This document shows positions 10,901 to 20,241 of a stretch of DNA of 25,577 nucleotides, piece after piece. The notes below the pieces were generated by a model. That model had not been told where the DNA came from, ran no database searches, and was given only the letters and a program-made list of their open reading frames with translations. The DNA is from Hepatocystis sp. ex Piliocolobus tephrosceles. Its lineage: Eukaryota; Apicomplexa; Aconoidasida; Haemosporida; Plasmodiidae. The stretch is from positions 1 to 25,577 of the forward strand of contig CABPSV020000114.1 of NCBI GenBank assembly GCA_902459845.2, written 5' to 3'. Both the position numbers and the translations under genes were made by a program. Position 1 is the first letter of the stretch. Every line of letters starts with the position of its first letter.

Positions 10901-13900
10901 AGTAGAGGATGGAGTAGAGGATGGAGTAGAGGGTGTAGTAGAGGATGGAGTAGAGGATGGAGTAGAGGATGTAGTTGAAGATGTAGTAGGGGGAGAAGTG
11001 GCTAGAAAATTGACCAGAACAGTGACAGAGAGAAGTGCTATTACTTGTGTTTCTAACGAACCATATCAAACAAAAAATAATATAAAAACAATACCAAGTA
11101 GCATAAACATATGTAGTAATAAAAATATAACTTATTTATATACATATAATATAAAAAAAGATTCCTTTTGTTTTACTATGTGTAAGGGTGATAATAAAAA
11201 TGACAAGGATTATTACCCCTTGAGTAGATTTTCACATTGTTCTTGCTTAATTAATGATAAGTATTTAGTTATGTTAGGTGGTCTTAATAATAATCATACA
11301 TTAAATGACATTTGGCTGTTAAATTTAAAAAACTATAGATGGTATTACATGGGTAAGTTCCTTTATAATTGTATGTATATAAGGTCTAAAGTTGTTCATA
11401 AAAACAATTCGATTTATATTATTGGTGGTGGTTGTACAGTTTTTACATTCGGTTCGTTTTTTGATCTTTCTGTTATTGCCGATTGTAGTAGCGTTATTAT
11501 GGATGTGGTAAGTGACGAACGTAGTGATAAGAATGGTGAGAAATGTAATGACGAGCATAGTGACAAAGGTAGTGACGAGCATAGTGACGAAGGTAATGAC
11601 GAGCATAGTGACAAAGGTATTGACGAGCATAGTGACAAAGGTAGTGACGAGCATAGTGACGAAGGTAGTGACGAGCATAGTGACGAAGGTAGTGACGAGC
11701 ATAGTGACGCAGGTAGTGACACGGATGAACAAAATTTACAAAAATCAATGAAGCAAGAAAGAAAAAACCAACTGTACGTTGTAGTAAAAAATAAAAAATA
11801 TGTAAAAGAAATAAAAACAATTTTAGAAAAAAACGATATTTTTGATAAAAAACGAAAAATATATTATTCCAAAATAATAACTAAAATGATAACAGAAAAT
11901 AATAAGATCGAAATAGAAGGGTTTTTTGTTCCTATTAAAAAAAAAATTAATTTTGTAAAAAATTATGAACATGTTCATAATAAAGAATATTATTTAGATA
12001 AAATATTTTTTTGTGATGATAGAAAAAATATACTATATGTAGAAACAGATTGTAATAAAAAAAATAATAAAGAAAATAATATAAAAACTAAGTTAAAAAA
12101 TATATTTGAATGCTTTGTAAATACAGAAAAAATAAAAAATTCTACGACTGTAAGTGAACAACAGTTAATTTTAAAGGCGTATAAAAAGTACGAATTGATA
12201 GGAAACATATTAATATTTCACTATGCGCATTTTGGACCTATTTGGAAATTGTACCAGAGCAGTATCAGTACTAATTGTAGTGAACGCAGCATTTGCTACG
12301 ATTGTAAAAGGGTAGGAGATAACAAAAGGGTAGGAGATAAAAGAAGTGTAGGAGATAAAAGAAGTGTAGAAAATAACAAAAGGGTAGGAGATAAAAGAAG
12401 TGTAGGAGATAAAAGAAGTGTAGAAAATAACAAAAGTGTAGAAAATAACAAAAGTGTAGAAAATAACAAAAGTGTAGGAGATAAAAGAAGTGTAGAAAAT
12501 AACAAAAGTGTAGAAAATAACAAAAGTGTAGGAGATAAAAGAAGTGTAGAAAATAACAAAAGTGTAGAAAATAACAAAAGTGTAGAAAATAACAAAAGTG
12601 TAAGAGATAAAAGAAGCATGGAAAATAACAAAAGTGTAGAAAATAAAAACCCCATTTTTGATGCGGTGCACAAATCGAGCAAACATAAAAACAATGACAT
12701 AATTCGACACATTGATAAATTTTGTTACGCCATTAAAAAAGTTTTTAACGAAAGTAAAAATGTAAAACATACTACCCCCACTATCACTGAACTAGTTCAA
12801 GAAAAAAAGGTCAACACTACTTATTATTACGCTAGTTATATTAAAAATTGTAAAAAATTTAAAAATTTAAAAAAACTGATAAAGACAATGAGGCGAAAGA
12901 AAAAGTTAATATGTGTTACACTTAACGTTAGTAATGATTGCATAGATAAAATAATAAACAACAATCATAACAAAACAGTAAAAATAAGAAAATTTGGTAA
13001 TTTATATAAAAAAAAAAATAATAAAATAAAAATATATTTACGTAAAATTAAAAAAAAAAATGAGTATAATAACAGTAATAATAAAATAAAGGCAATAGGA
13101 ATATATGAAAAAATAGAAGGTGCATTAAGAAAAAATAAAATTTATTTATTATATGGTAAGGATTTAAAAACTGTTCATGTTGAAAATGGAATAAAGTATT
13201 ACCTCGATTTGAAAAAATGTATGTTTTGTTTGGGTAATGGAACTGAAAAGGAAAGAATGGTTAATAATATATTGTTTAAGAATAAATGTAGAAAGAAAAA
13301 AATTGGGATTAATGATAATAACAGTAATAATAGAGAAAAGGAAAATATAGTCGATTTATTTTGTGGAGCAGGTTATTTTACATTACCAATACTAAAATAT
13401 GTAGGAAACAAATACATAAATAAATATTTTGCAATAGATATAAATAAAGATTCATTGAGGTTTTTAAAAAAAAGTATAAAATTAAATAAAATAAAAAAAG
13501 AAAATATATATATTTTAAAAAGGAATTCTTTTTTAATGACTAAAAATGTAAATATTGTCAAACAATGTCATAGGGTTTTATTAGGTTTATTACCGAATAG
13601 TGAAAATGCTTGGAGTAATGCTTTTAATTTAATAAATAATAGAATAGGTGGTATTTTACATATACATGGAATAGGAAAAGAAATATACAAAAATGAATTT
13701 TGTGATTTTTTATGTACATCCGATTATGTACAGTTATATGGCTACAAACATATCAACTCCGATGTACCTATCTACTTGTTAAATCATATAAAAATGGCAA
13801 AAGAGTTAGAGGACCGAGGGGATGCACATAATACGTATAATAAATGTTTAAATGGGTGTATAAGTGGTGGTGGTATTACTGTTGGTGGTATTACTGTTGG

Positions 13901-14222
13901 TGGTATTAGTGGTGATAGTATTAATAACGAAAGAAGTGGTATGTTTCATAATAATACTAGCAATTACAACAGGAACGAAAACATTGGTGAAACATATTTG
14001 AAAAAAAAAAAAAAAAAAAAATATATTCCTATAAGTTTAGAATTCGCTCAATATGTTTTACTTAAAATATTTAAAATAGCTATAAAAGATCAAGAACTGA
14101 ATAAAATAGGATGGAAAATACATTTAACACATGTTGAGAAGGTTAAGTCGTATGGACCACGTGTTTATCACTACGTGGTTGATGTTCAGTGCATTCCTGA
14201 GAATACTTTATCTTCTCTGTAA
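7993..14222 (+). CDS. tRNA wybutosine-synthesizing fusion protein (TYW3-Kelch/TYW4-TYW2 type), frame interrupted near the N-terminus
   Basis: The ATG at 7993 opens MEQFLKKKENALKVFN. The main frame runs from 8178 to the TAA at 14220-14222, about 2,070 codons in total. The TYW3-like part has DDRIDKSIKKSVDLLI followed by YYTSSCCSGRI (8300-8440) and NCANLESALHLLKIAQCSGLKQSG (about 9270-9345). Kelch blades follow with LYGG, LFGG, YMYGG, VVGG, MLGG and IIGGGCTVFTFGSFFD (about 10200-11466) plus NNIW/LNDIW motifs, as in the Kelch half of TYW4; no LCMT methyltransferase domain is seen. The TYW2-like C-terminus has QQLILKAYKKYELIGNILIF (about 12160), GNGTEKERM (13233-13259), SAM motif VDLFCGAGYFTLP (13350-13388), HRVLLGLLPNSENAW (13569 on), GGILHIHG, and HVEKVKSYGPRVYHYVVDVQC at the end. 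In known families TYW2 adds the acp group, TYW3 N-methylates and TYW4 methylates/methoxycarbonylates the tRNA-Phe G37 wybutosine precursor; activity here is inferred. Several tandem peptide repeats inflate the linkers. The GTG at 8355 is not the start, because TYW3 homology extends upstream of it. Confidence 0.88.
8156..8232 (+). other. Reading-frame change in the TYW gene: repeat indel or 77-bp intron
   Basis: The frame from 7993 ends at TAG 8230-8232. The TYW3-Kelch-TYW2 frame opens only after a TAA at 8175-8177. Between them is a 9-bp GAACRTAAC repeat. Upstream it encodes NEHNERNEHN in frame 1; downstream of 8178 the same peptide repeat (RNEHNERNERN) continues in the other frame, as expected if one GAAC (4 bp) were missing around 8177. 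Alternatively a GT-AG intron 8156-8232 (donor GTAACG, acceptor TTCAATAG, phase 1, 77 bp) joins the two frames exactly and removes most of the repeat. The preserved repeat peptide favours an indel; the intron is also structurally valid. Confidence 0.75.
9762..10001 (+). repeat. 15-bp coding tandem repeat encoding (NGVVK)16
   Basis: Sixteen 15-bp units AATGGAGTCGTTAAA encode NGVVK between the TYW3 and Kelch portions. Only two units differ, with GTT instead of GTC. A degenerate unit, NGNNK, follows. The near-perfect DNA identity points to very recent slippage or unequal exchange rather than selection on the protein alone. Confidence 0.95.
10872..10990 (+). repeat. In-frame VEDG/VEGV repeat within the Kelch region
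   Basis: 12-bp-type units of GTAGAGGATGGA and GTAGAGGGTGTA encode VEDGVEGV-type acidic repeats. They sit between the VVGG blade motif and the next blade, so this is an insertion in a Kelch loop. Confidence 0.85.
11547..11714 (+). repeat. 24-bp coding tandem repeat (DEHSDKGS), 7 copies
   Basis: Seven 24-bp units encode S/N-DEHSD-K/E-G octapeptides (GACGAGCATAGTGAC core). They follow the last Kelch motif, IIGGGCTVFTFGSFFD, in the linker toward the TYW2-like domain. The unit is acidic and histidine-containing. Confidence 0.9.
12308..12648 (+). repeat. 18-bp coding tandem repeat (SVENNK / SVGDKR), about 19 copies
   Basis: Two related 18-bp unit types, encoding SVENNK and SVGDKR, are interspersed across about 340 bp. 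They interrupt the N-terminal half of the TYW2-like domain just after ILIFHYAHFGPIWKLYQSS. The mosaic order of the two types suggests repeated segmental duplication within the array. Confidence 0.9.
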
Positions 14223-14493
14223 GGTATATATGTACGTGTATAAATAAATTGGCAAATATTTGTAAACATACTCACATATGTGTAAAATGCTGTGTTTTTT
14301 TTTTTTTTTTGTTGTAGTTGCCGTGTTCTTTTTTTTTTTTTTTTTTTGTTGTAGTTGCTGTTACTGCTGGCTACTACTGGCTACTACTGGCTACTACTGG
14401 CTACTACTGGCTACTACTGGCTACTACTGGCTACTACTGGCTACTACTGGCTACTACTGGCTACTACTGGCTACTACTGGCTACTACTGGCTA
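14223..14493. other. Short spacer between TYW gene and assembly gap
   Basis: About 270 bp downstream of the TYW stop. It holds two poly(T) runs (about 14295-14310 and 14331-14347), each followed by GTTGTAGTTGC, then a 10-bp array that runs into the gap. Forward translation is open only because the array has no stop in any forward phase. No conserved peptide is visible, so I treat it as non-coding, possibly promoter, 5' UTR or intron of the DUF155 gene. Confidence 0.6.
14371..14493 (+). repeat. 10-bp tandem repeat (CTACTACTGG), at least 12 copies, truncated by gap
   Basis: Twelve exact copies of CTACTACTGG occupy 14371-14490, followed by CTA and then Ns. The period of 10 cycles through all three frames (LLLATTGYYW) without a stop. 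That period is not frame-preserving, so a coding role is unlikely. The gap probably exists because the assembler could not resolve this array. Confidence 0.95.
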
Positions 14494-14593
14494 NNNNNNN
14501 NNNNNNNNNNNNNNNNNNNNNNNNNNNNNNNNNNNNNNNNNNNNNNNNNNNNNNNNNNNNNNNNNNNNNNNNNNNNNNNNNNNNNNNNNNNNN
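14494..14593. other. Assembly gap (100 N)
   Basis: Exactly 100 N residues, the conventional placeholder for a gap of unknown length. A 10-bp array lies on the left and a 15-bp coding array on the right, so the true size is unknown and the 5' end of the DUF155 gene may be inside it. Confidence 0.98.
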
Positions 14594-16393
14594 TACAACC
14601 AGATCAAATAAAACCAGATCAAATAAAACCAGATCAAATAAAACCAGATCAAATAAAACCAGATCAAATAAAACCAGATCAAATAAAACCAGATCAAATA
14701 AAACCAGATCAAATAAAACCAGATCAAAATAAGCCATATAAAAAAAGAGGTAATAAAAAACAAGGAGATGAAGTAGTGACACAAGGGAGCGAAATACCAG
14801 TGTTAAATACTACAGCTACGAATAATAAGGATTGGACAAAATTAAATCTACGTACGGATGAGCATAAGAATGAGAATGTAAATGAACATTTAAGCGATCA
14901 TACCAGTGAATATACCGATGAGGATGTAAGTGAATATTATAGTGAACACACGAATCAATACACAGCTGTAAATACAGATATAAATACAGCTGTAAATACA
15001 GATATAAATACAGATATAAATACAGCTGTAAATACAGCTGTAAATACAGATATAAATACAGTTGTAAATACAGATATAAATACAGCTGTAAATACAGATA
15101 TAAATACAGATATAAATACAGTTGTAAATACAGCTGTAAATACAGATATAAATACAGCTGTAAATACAGATATAAATACAGCTGTAAATACAGATATAAA
15201 TACAGTTGTAAATACAGCTGTAAATACAGATATAAATACAGATAAAAATGTAGATAAATACACAGATGGATATATGAGTGACCATACCAGTGACCATATC
15301 GATAACCATATCGGTAACCATACAAGCGATCATTTAGGTAACTATACAGTAGAGAGTACAGGTGACTACACAGGAGAGACTGGAGGTGACTACACAGGAG
15401 AGACTGGAGGTGATTATACAGGAGAGACTGGAGGTGAATACACAAGCGAACATATAGGCGACGATACAAACGAACGTATATATAACAATATGAGCGACTG
15501 GATGGATGATTATACAGAAGATAAAAAAAAAAATAAAAACAGATTCGTTAACAATGGTGTCATATATTTAACAAACGATTCTTTGGAACAGAAACTAACC
15601 ATATCCATTGCTCTGTCACAATCGATTAGGTTAGATGTACATGAACGATTAATGGATACAGCCATAAATACATTATTTAATATTTCAAAAGAAATTGCAT
15701 TGCATGGTAATTGCGTTGTGGCACAATCAAAACTGTCAAGTATGTTAAATGTGTATGCTTGTATTATTAACGTTAATGCTATTCAGGACTTCCTAGATGT
15801 TCCAGATTATTTTTGGAACAAAGTTCAATATGAGCATTTATGGTTTGAGGTATAAAAAATAAAATAAAATAAAAAAATAAATAAAAAAATAAAAAATAAA
15901 AAAAAAAAAAGAGAAAAGATAAAAGTGTCATATTAACGTACTTGTATGTATATAGTTATTTGGTATATTTTTCACTTAATTGATAAATAAATATAAACAA
16001 GTTACAATTGTTTTCATGATCACTCATATTACCTACTTATTTGTGTACCTACCTACTTATTTGTGCACCTACCTACTTATATGTGCACCTACCTACTTAT
16101 TTGTGCACCTACCTACTTATTTGTGCACCTACCTACTTATTTGTGCACCTTTTTATTTTTTTACTCACTTTTTTACCCACTTACTTTTTTTTCGGCAGAT
16201 GTACCAATATATGGAAATACCCGAACGAATAAAAATACTTAATCGAAGATATAACTACTATAAAGACTTTTTAAAAGTTATTAAAACTGATATATATAAT
16301 AAAAAAACAATATACACATACAGAGTAGTGGTTTTTTTGTTATTCATCCATGTATTGGCGTTAATACTGAACGATATGTTTTTTGCTAACTAG
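14594..16393 (+). CDS. DUF155 / RMND1-Rmd1-like protein, 5' partial, two exons (14594-15849, 16199-16393)
   Basis: The signature of DUF155 is clear: SLEQKLTISIALSQSIRLDVHERLMDT, then IPDYFW-like DVPDYFWNKVQYEHLWFE at the end of exon 1 (15849), joined in phase 0 to MYQYMEIPERIKILNRRYNYYKDFLKVI in exon 2 (from 16199). A C-terminal hydrophobic segment (YRVVVFLLFIHVLALILNDMFF) and a TAG at 16391-16393 follow. This matches the family layout: AQS motif, FW motif, LNxR motif, terminal membrane anchor. Family members are human RMND1 (mitochondrial inner membrane, translation support) and yeast Rmd1/Rmd8. The usual N-terminal half of the domain is not visible; it is presumably in or before the gap. 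Exon 1 carries PDQIK, TDIN/TAVN and GDYTGETG repeats. Whether it is mitochondrial cannot be judged without the N-terminus. Confidence 0.82.
14596..14730 (+). repeat. 15-bp coding tandem repeat (PDQIK)n, 5' end in gap
   Basis: Eight 15-bp units encoding PDQIK, then one PDQNK variant, begin directly at the right edge of the N gap. The left end of the array is not resolved. Confidence 0.92.
14964..15248 (+). repeat. 12-bp coding tandem repeat (TDIN / TAVN / TVVN), about 23 copies
   Basis: Mosaic 12-bp units ACAGATATAAAT, ACAGCTGTAAAT and ACAGTTGTAAAT encode NTDI, NTAV and NTVV peptides in exon 1 of the DUF155 gene. The CAGCTG core of the TAV units is palindromic and recurs throughout. The antisense strand is also open here, giving spurious ORFs. 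Confidence 0.92.
15358..15437 (+). repeat. 24-bp coding repeat (GDYTGETG), about 3.5 copies
   Basis: Units encoding GDYTGETG lie between the TDIN array and the conserved DUF155 core. One unit has GAT TAT in place of GAC TAC. Confidence 0.85.
15850..16198 (+). other. Intron of the DUF155 gene (349 bp, phase 0)
   Basis: The donor is GAG|GTATAA at 15849/15850 and the acceptor is a T-rich tract ending TTCGGCAG|ATG at 16198/16199. Removing it joins LWFE to MYQYMEIPERI, restoring the conserved DUF155 sequence. The intron includes A-rich sequence after the donor and a 20-bp tandem array before the T-rich 3' end. Confidence 0.88.
16031..16150 (+). repeat. Intronic 20-bp tandem repeat, 6 copies, five carrying GTGCAC
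   Basis: Six units of ACCTACTTATTTGTGCACCT fill 16031-16150. The first has GTGTAC, the third has ATGTGCAC, and units 2-6 all carry the palindrome GTGCAC at exact 20-bp spacing (16063, 16083, 16103, 16123, 16143). Confidence 0.95.
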
Positions 16394-16797
16394 TTAAAAA
16401 AAAAAAAAAAAAAAAATAAATTTTTTTTTTTTTTCCTTTTTTTTTTGTTTTGTTAATGTAGTAACCATAATACGTGACAAATCAAGTTTATCTAAGTAAG
16501 GCCGAGTCAATTCGAATAAAACACACACACACACGCACAAACAGTATTTATATAAATAAAAATATGGGCATGTTTGTACAAATATATATTGAGGAACACG
16601 CGCCCAGGAATGCCCTCCTCCCTTCATTTCTTTTTTAATTTAACAAAATCGAATATAAATAGTTGGATATGATTTTGTTGCGGATAATTGTATACACAGT
16701 AAAAAAAAAAAAAAAAAATTTTTTTTTTACTACAGTCCCTCCTATTTCAACATATTATGTGTTTTTTTCTGTCACCCCCCAAAATAGAGTCCGTTTT
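16394..16797. other. Convergent intergenic region (404 bp)
   Basis: This lies between the stop codons of the DUF155 gene (+) and the HPR-like gene (-). It includes poly(A)/poly(T) runs, a short CA-rich run (about 16520-16540) and a locally GC-richer stretch at about 16590-16625. No gene is evident; the two 3' UTRs must fit here or overlap. Confidence 0.75.
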
Positions 16798-18588
16798 TTA
16801 CATTAAATCGGTAGTATTGTTTAATAAATTTATCTCATTTTCATTAATTTTTTTTTCAATTTTATTATATTTATATATGATTACTTTGTTGTGTTGCTGT
16901 TTTTGTATATGTTCATCACACGTGCTTTTGTCGTTGTCGGTACTGTTGTTGACTATAGTATTATTATTATGATTGATTGTACTATTGTCAATATTTTTTT
17001 CAATATTTTTTTCAATAGTTGTAGATGACTTTTTTTCTTTTATTAACAAATTTAAAAGTTTTATAATATCACCCCATTCCATACCATTCTCTTTATTATA
17101 CATTTTTAGAAACAACTGTAATCCTTTTAAATTAGCATCTTTTTCAAATTTTTTTTTTTCTTTAAAAATTAAACAATCTATTTTTGACAATATATTATCA
17201 CTGTGAATACATAAACAATCACAACAATATAATAAACGACATAAATAATTATAATTATATACAAGATTATTTTCAATTTGTTCTGTAATTATATTTATAA
17301 TAGTTTCCATTGTATCATTAACAAAAGGTAAGATTGTAAAAAACTCTAATATTTCTATGTTTTCTTCTAAACTTATTTTATTATTTTGTAACTTACTTAA
17401 CAAGTAATGTAATATTTTTTTATATATAAATATATAATTAAAATAATTTAATTCTTTATACGTTTTTATCAACTTTATTAATTGTTTAACTGATAAAAAT
17501 GGGATACATATATTTACTTTTGTAAATAATAAAGGGATGATATTTTTTAAAACATGTTTTGTATAATTTGGAGAGTTATTATTCGAAATTGTTTTTACAG
17601 AGTTATCATCTAAATAGCAGTATTCATTAATATTTTTTTTTGATTCGGTTGAATAGTTTTGTTTAGTTAAAATCTTATCATTTTCATCAAAAACTTTGTC
17701 AACCATATCTTTTACTGGTTTATTACTAAACTCTGTATGTCCATTACTATCTTCTGTGTTTTCCATCTGATCATTTAAAAAATAGGTACTATATTTTATA
17801 TCTTTTCTTATATTTTCTAAAACATTTTTCATTTGTATTAACACATTATATATAGTAATAGAGTCAATTTTTTTTATATTCTCATAAATATATTTAATTA
17901 AATTAAAGCAAAGATCACTATAGTTACTATTTGTTTTTTTTGAATAAGCTGATAATATATGATTAATATAATTCCATTTTATAAGGTCAAAATTTTCTAA
18001 AATATATTTGTTACAAATTTGTAACAATTCTTCATCATTTATTTTAAGTTTTGCTAACGAATGTAATAAAATACTTATTTGTTTTATGTTATAAAAATTT
18101 AAATTTGTTTTAATTTTTTTTAAAAAAATGATCATTAATTCGAAATCTGTATAATTTAATTGATTACTAGCCAAAATATATTTATAAATATTATGATAGC
18201 AATTTATATCATCTTCTATTATTTTATTTTTAAAAATATATAAAGTTCTGTTTGACAATAAAGAATATATTCGAAAATTTCTTTCCTTACATAAAGCATA
18301 TGCTTGCAATATTATAACTACATCATGAAAATTAAAATTTTTAGAAAATTTTATGACTAATTCATTATAAACATTAAACATATTTTTATTAATAAATCCA
18401 TTTTTTACACTTTTTTTTATTCCATAACTTATATTATTACCATTCATATGAATTAACTTTTTTATCATCCCTTTTTCTATATCCGTAGCTGTTTTACTGC
18501 TATACCAATTTTTCACTACTACTCTACTCAAATTAATGTTTTTTAACATCCTATTTGAGCACATTTCGAAGCACCGAATTATGGCCAT
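16798..18588 (-). CDS. Probable mitochondrial helical-repeat protein (heptatricopeptide/HPR-type)
   Basis: A single-exon frame of 596 aa runs from the ATG at 18586-18588 to the TAA at 16798-16800. The N-terminus (MAIIRCFEMCSNRMLKNINL...) is rich in Arg, Lys, Ser and Asn with few acids, compatible with a mitochondrial presequence. Residues about 75-260 show alpha-helical repeats, including FHDVVIILQAYALCKERNFR and IKQISILLHSLAKLKINDEE followed by IKWNYINHILSAYSKK. The L-x-x-L-x-x-L-A-K-L-x-I-x-D pattern resembles HPR/RAP-family proteins that bind mitochondrial RNA or support fragmented mitoribosomes in apicomplexans. Further helices follow at about 370-500. No RAP domain is seen at the C-terminus, which is instead Asn/Lys/Thr-rich. 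The exact role is unknown. A 47-bp poly(dA:dT) tract lies 70 bp upstream. Confidence 0.72.
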   Translation of the reverse strand: MAIIRCFEMCSNRMLKNINLSRVVVKNWYSSKTATDIEKGMIKKLIHMNGNNISYGIKKSVKNGFINKNMFNVYNELVIKFSKNFNFHDVVIILQAYALCKERNFRIYSLLSNRTLYIFKNKIIEDDINCYHNIYKYILASNQLNYTDFELMIIFLKKIKTNLNFYNIKQISILLHSLAKLKINDEELLQICNKYILENFDLIKWNYINHILSAYSKKTNSNYSDLCFNLIKYIYENIKKIDSITIYNVLIQMKNVLENIRKDIKYSTYFLNDQMENTEDSNGHTEFSNKPVKDMVDKVFDENDKILTKQNYSTESKKNINEYCYLDDNSVKTISNNNSPNYTKHVLKNIIPLLFTKVNICIPFLSVKQLIKLIKTYKELNYFNYIFIYKKILHYLLSKLQNNKISLEENIEILEFFTILPFVNDTMETIINIITEQIENNLVYNYNYLCRLLYCCDCLCIHSDNILSKIDCLIFKEKKKFEKDANLKGLQLFLKMYNKENGMEWGDIIKLLNLLIKEKKSSTTIEKNIEKNIDNSTINHNNNTIVNNSTDNDKSTCDEHIQKQQHNKVIIYKYNKIEKKINENEINLLNNTTDLM

Positions 18589-18655
18589 TGTGTTATTGTC
18601 TGTATTGGTTCTATTGTTTGTATTGGCTGTTTATTATGTATATATATACTATCTT

Positions 18656-18657
<2 letters not shown>

Positions 18658-18704
<47 letters not shown>
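18658..18704. repeat. Poly(dT) tract, 47 bp, upstream of HPR-like gene
   Basis: An uninterrupted 47-T run on the + strand, starting 70 bp upstream of the minus-strand ATG. It reads as poly(A) in the sense of that gene. Confidence 0.9.
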
Positions 18705-18707
<3 letters not shown>

Positions 18708-19325
18708 TTTTTTTATATTGCAAAAATTTTAAGCATCACTTAAAAAAAAAAAAAAAAAAAAAAAAAAAGTGATTAAATATTGCTATACACTCTTTTGGGA
18801 ATGAAAAAGGCGTGGACAATACATGTATAGGTCAACACACTTTCTCCGTAATAATCAACACAAATTCATAGTAACAGTATTGCAGTGTAGTAAGAGTAAT
18901 CTACATATACTGTTATTTTATTTTTTTTTTTTTTTTTTTTAACTATTTCTTACTTTATGTTTTTAACAATGGTAAAAAAAAAAAAAAAAAAAAAATAGTA
19001 TATACGTGAATATATGTGTGCACATATGCGCTTGTACATGTATATTATATGCGCATTTGTTTGAAAAAATATGAATAATATTAAAGAAAAAGGGATTAAA
19101 GACAGGAAAAAAAAAAAAATAAATAAAAAATAAAATAAAATAAGAAAGAAAGAAAGAAAAAAAAAAATAGTTTTACACAAAAGTGCTTACCACTGTGCTT
19201 TTTTGTAAAAAAAAAAAAAACATATATTTCTTTTAACACTATTTTAATACTATACCAGTAACAAATAAGTAGAGCGCTAGCTTTTTATTTTTTTATCCTC
19301 TCATCTTATTCGAATACCAAATAGC

Positions 19326-19465
19326 CATATGTATATGTTCATATGTATATGTTCATATGTATATGTTCATATGTATATGTTCATATGTATATGTTCATAT
19401 GTATATGTTCATATGTATATGTTCATATATATGTTCATATATATAATATGTTCATATTATATGTT
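19326..19465 (+). repeat. 14-bp tandem repeat (CATATGTATATGTT)
   Basis: Seven near-perfect 14-bp units start at 19326 and are followed by shortened units (CATATATATGTT and similar) to about 19465. Each unit contains the palindrome CATATG. Translations of the array are tyrosine/methionine-rich and not gene-like. Confidence 0.9.
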
Positions 19466-19796
19466 CTTATGCTATGTAAAAAAGAAGAGAAGAGGAGCGG
19501 AGAGAGTATATATAACGCACTATTCACAAATATGTATTAACATATGCAACATTTTTCTTATATTATTATATATATTTTTTTAAGCTTTTTATTTGAAACA
19601 GTTTTAATAAAATATTTTGCTAAAAATAAAAAAAAAATAAAAAAACAGGGTTTTATTTTACTTTTTATGTTCAGTTTATATCTACATAATAAAACAACTG
19701 CAAATTTTTGTTGCAACCGTGTATACATAAGCATGTACATATAAAAATGTGAATCTTTTCAAATCTTTGCAAATTTTTGCAAATCTATGCAAATAT

Positions 19797-19828
<32 letters not shown>

Positions 19829-19945
19829 GGTTTATCATTTTTAAAGCAGAATTTTTTTTTTTTTTTTTATTTGTCGTTTTCAACGCAGAAGTTGATTTAT
19901 AAGATTACAAATTAGTTCTTAAAAAACTTATAGTATATATACATA

Positions 19946-19989
<44 letters not shown>

Positions 19990-20241
19990 TGTTTACATTT
20001 TAAATAGTCAAAAGCGTATATAAAATGTTTCGTTTTATTGAAGTAAAGTTTTAATTATAAGTAAATTTTTTCTTTTTTTTTATGCAATTGAATAATTTTT
20101 TTTTTTTTATGAACATATAGTTTTGAGTAATTTTTTTTTTTTTTTTTTTTTGATGTGTGCTCTTTAAAAGTTGATAAGTATGAATATGTACGTACATATA
20201 TACGTATGTATAATTAAAAATATATGGAAAACGCTTTATTT

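Noticed and set aside
14278..14593. N-terminal extension of the DUF155 gene (poly-Phe/Cys then LLLATTGYYW repeats)
   Set aside because: It crosses the 100-N gap, whose length is a placeholder, so the frame join is meaningless. The 10-bp array is open in all three forward frames by chance of composition.
14816..15469. Minus-strand open frames of 100-217 aa (YLYLQLYL-type)
   Set aside because: They are antisense translations of the 12-bp TDIN/TAVN array in DUF155 exon 1, with no independent support.
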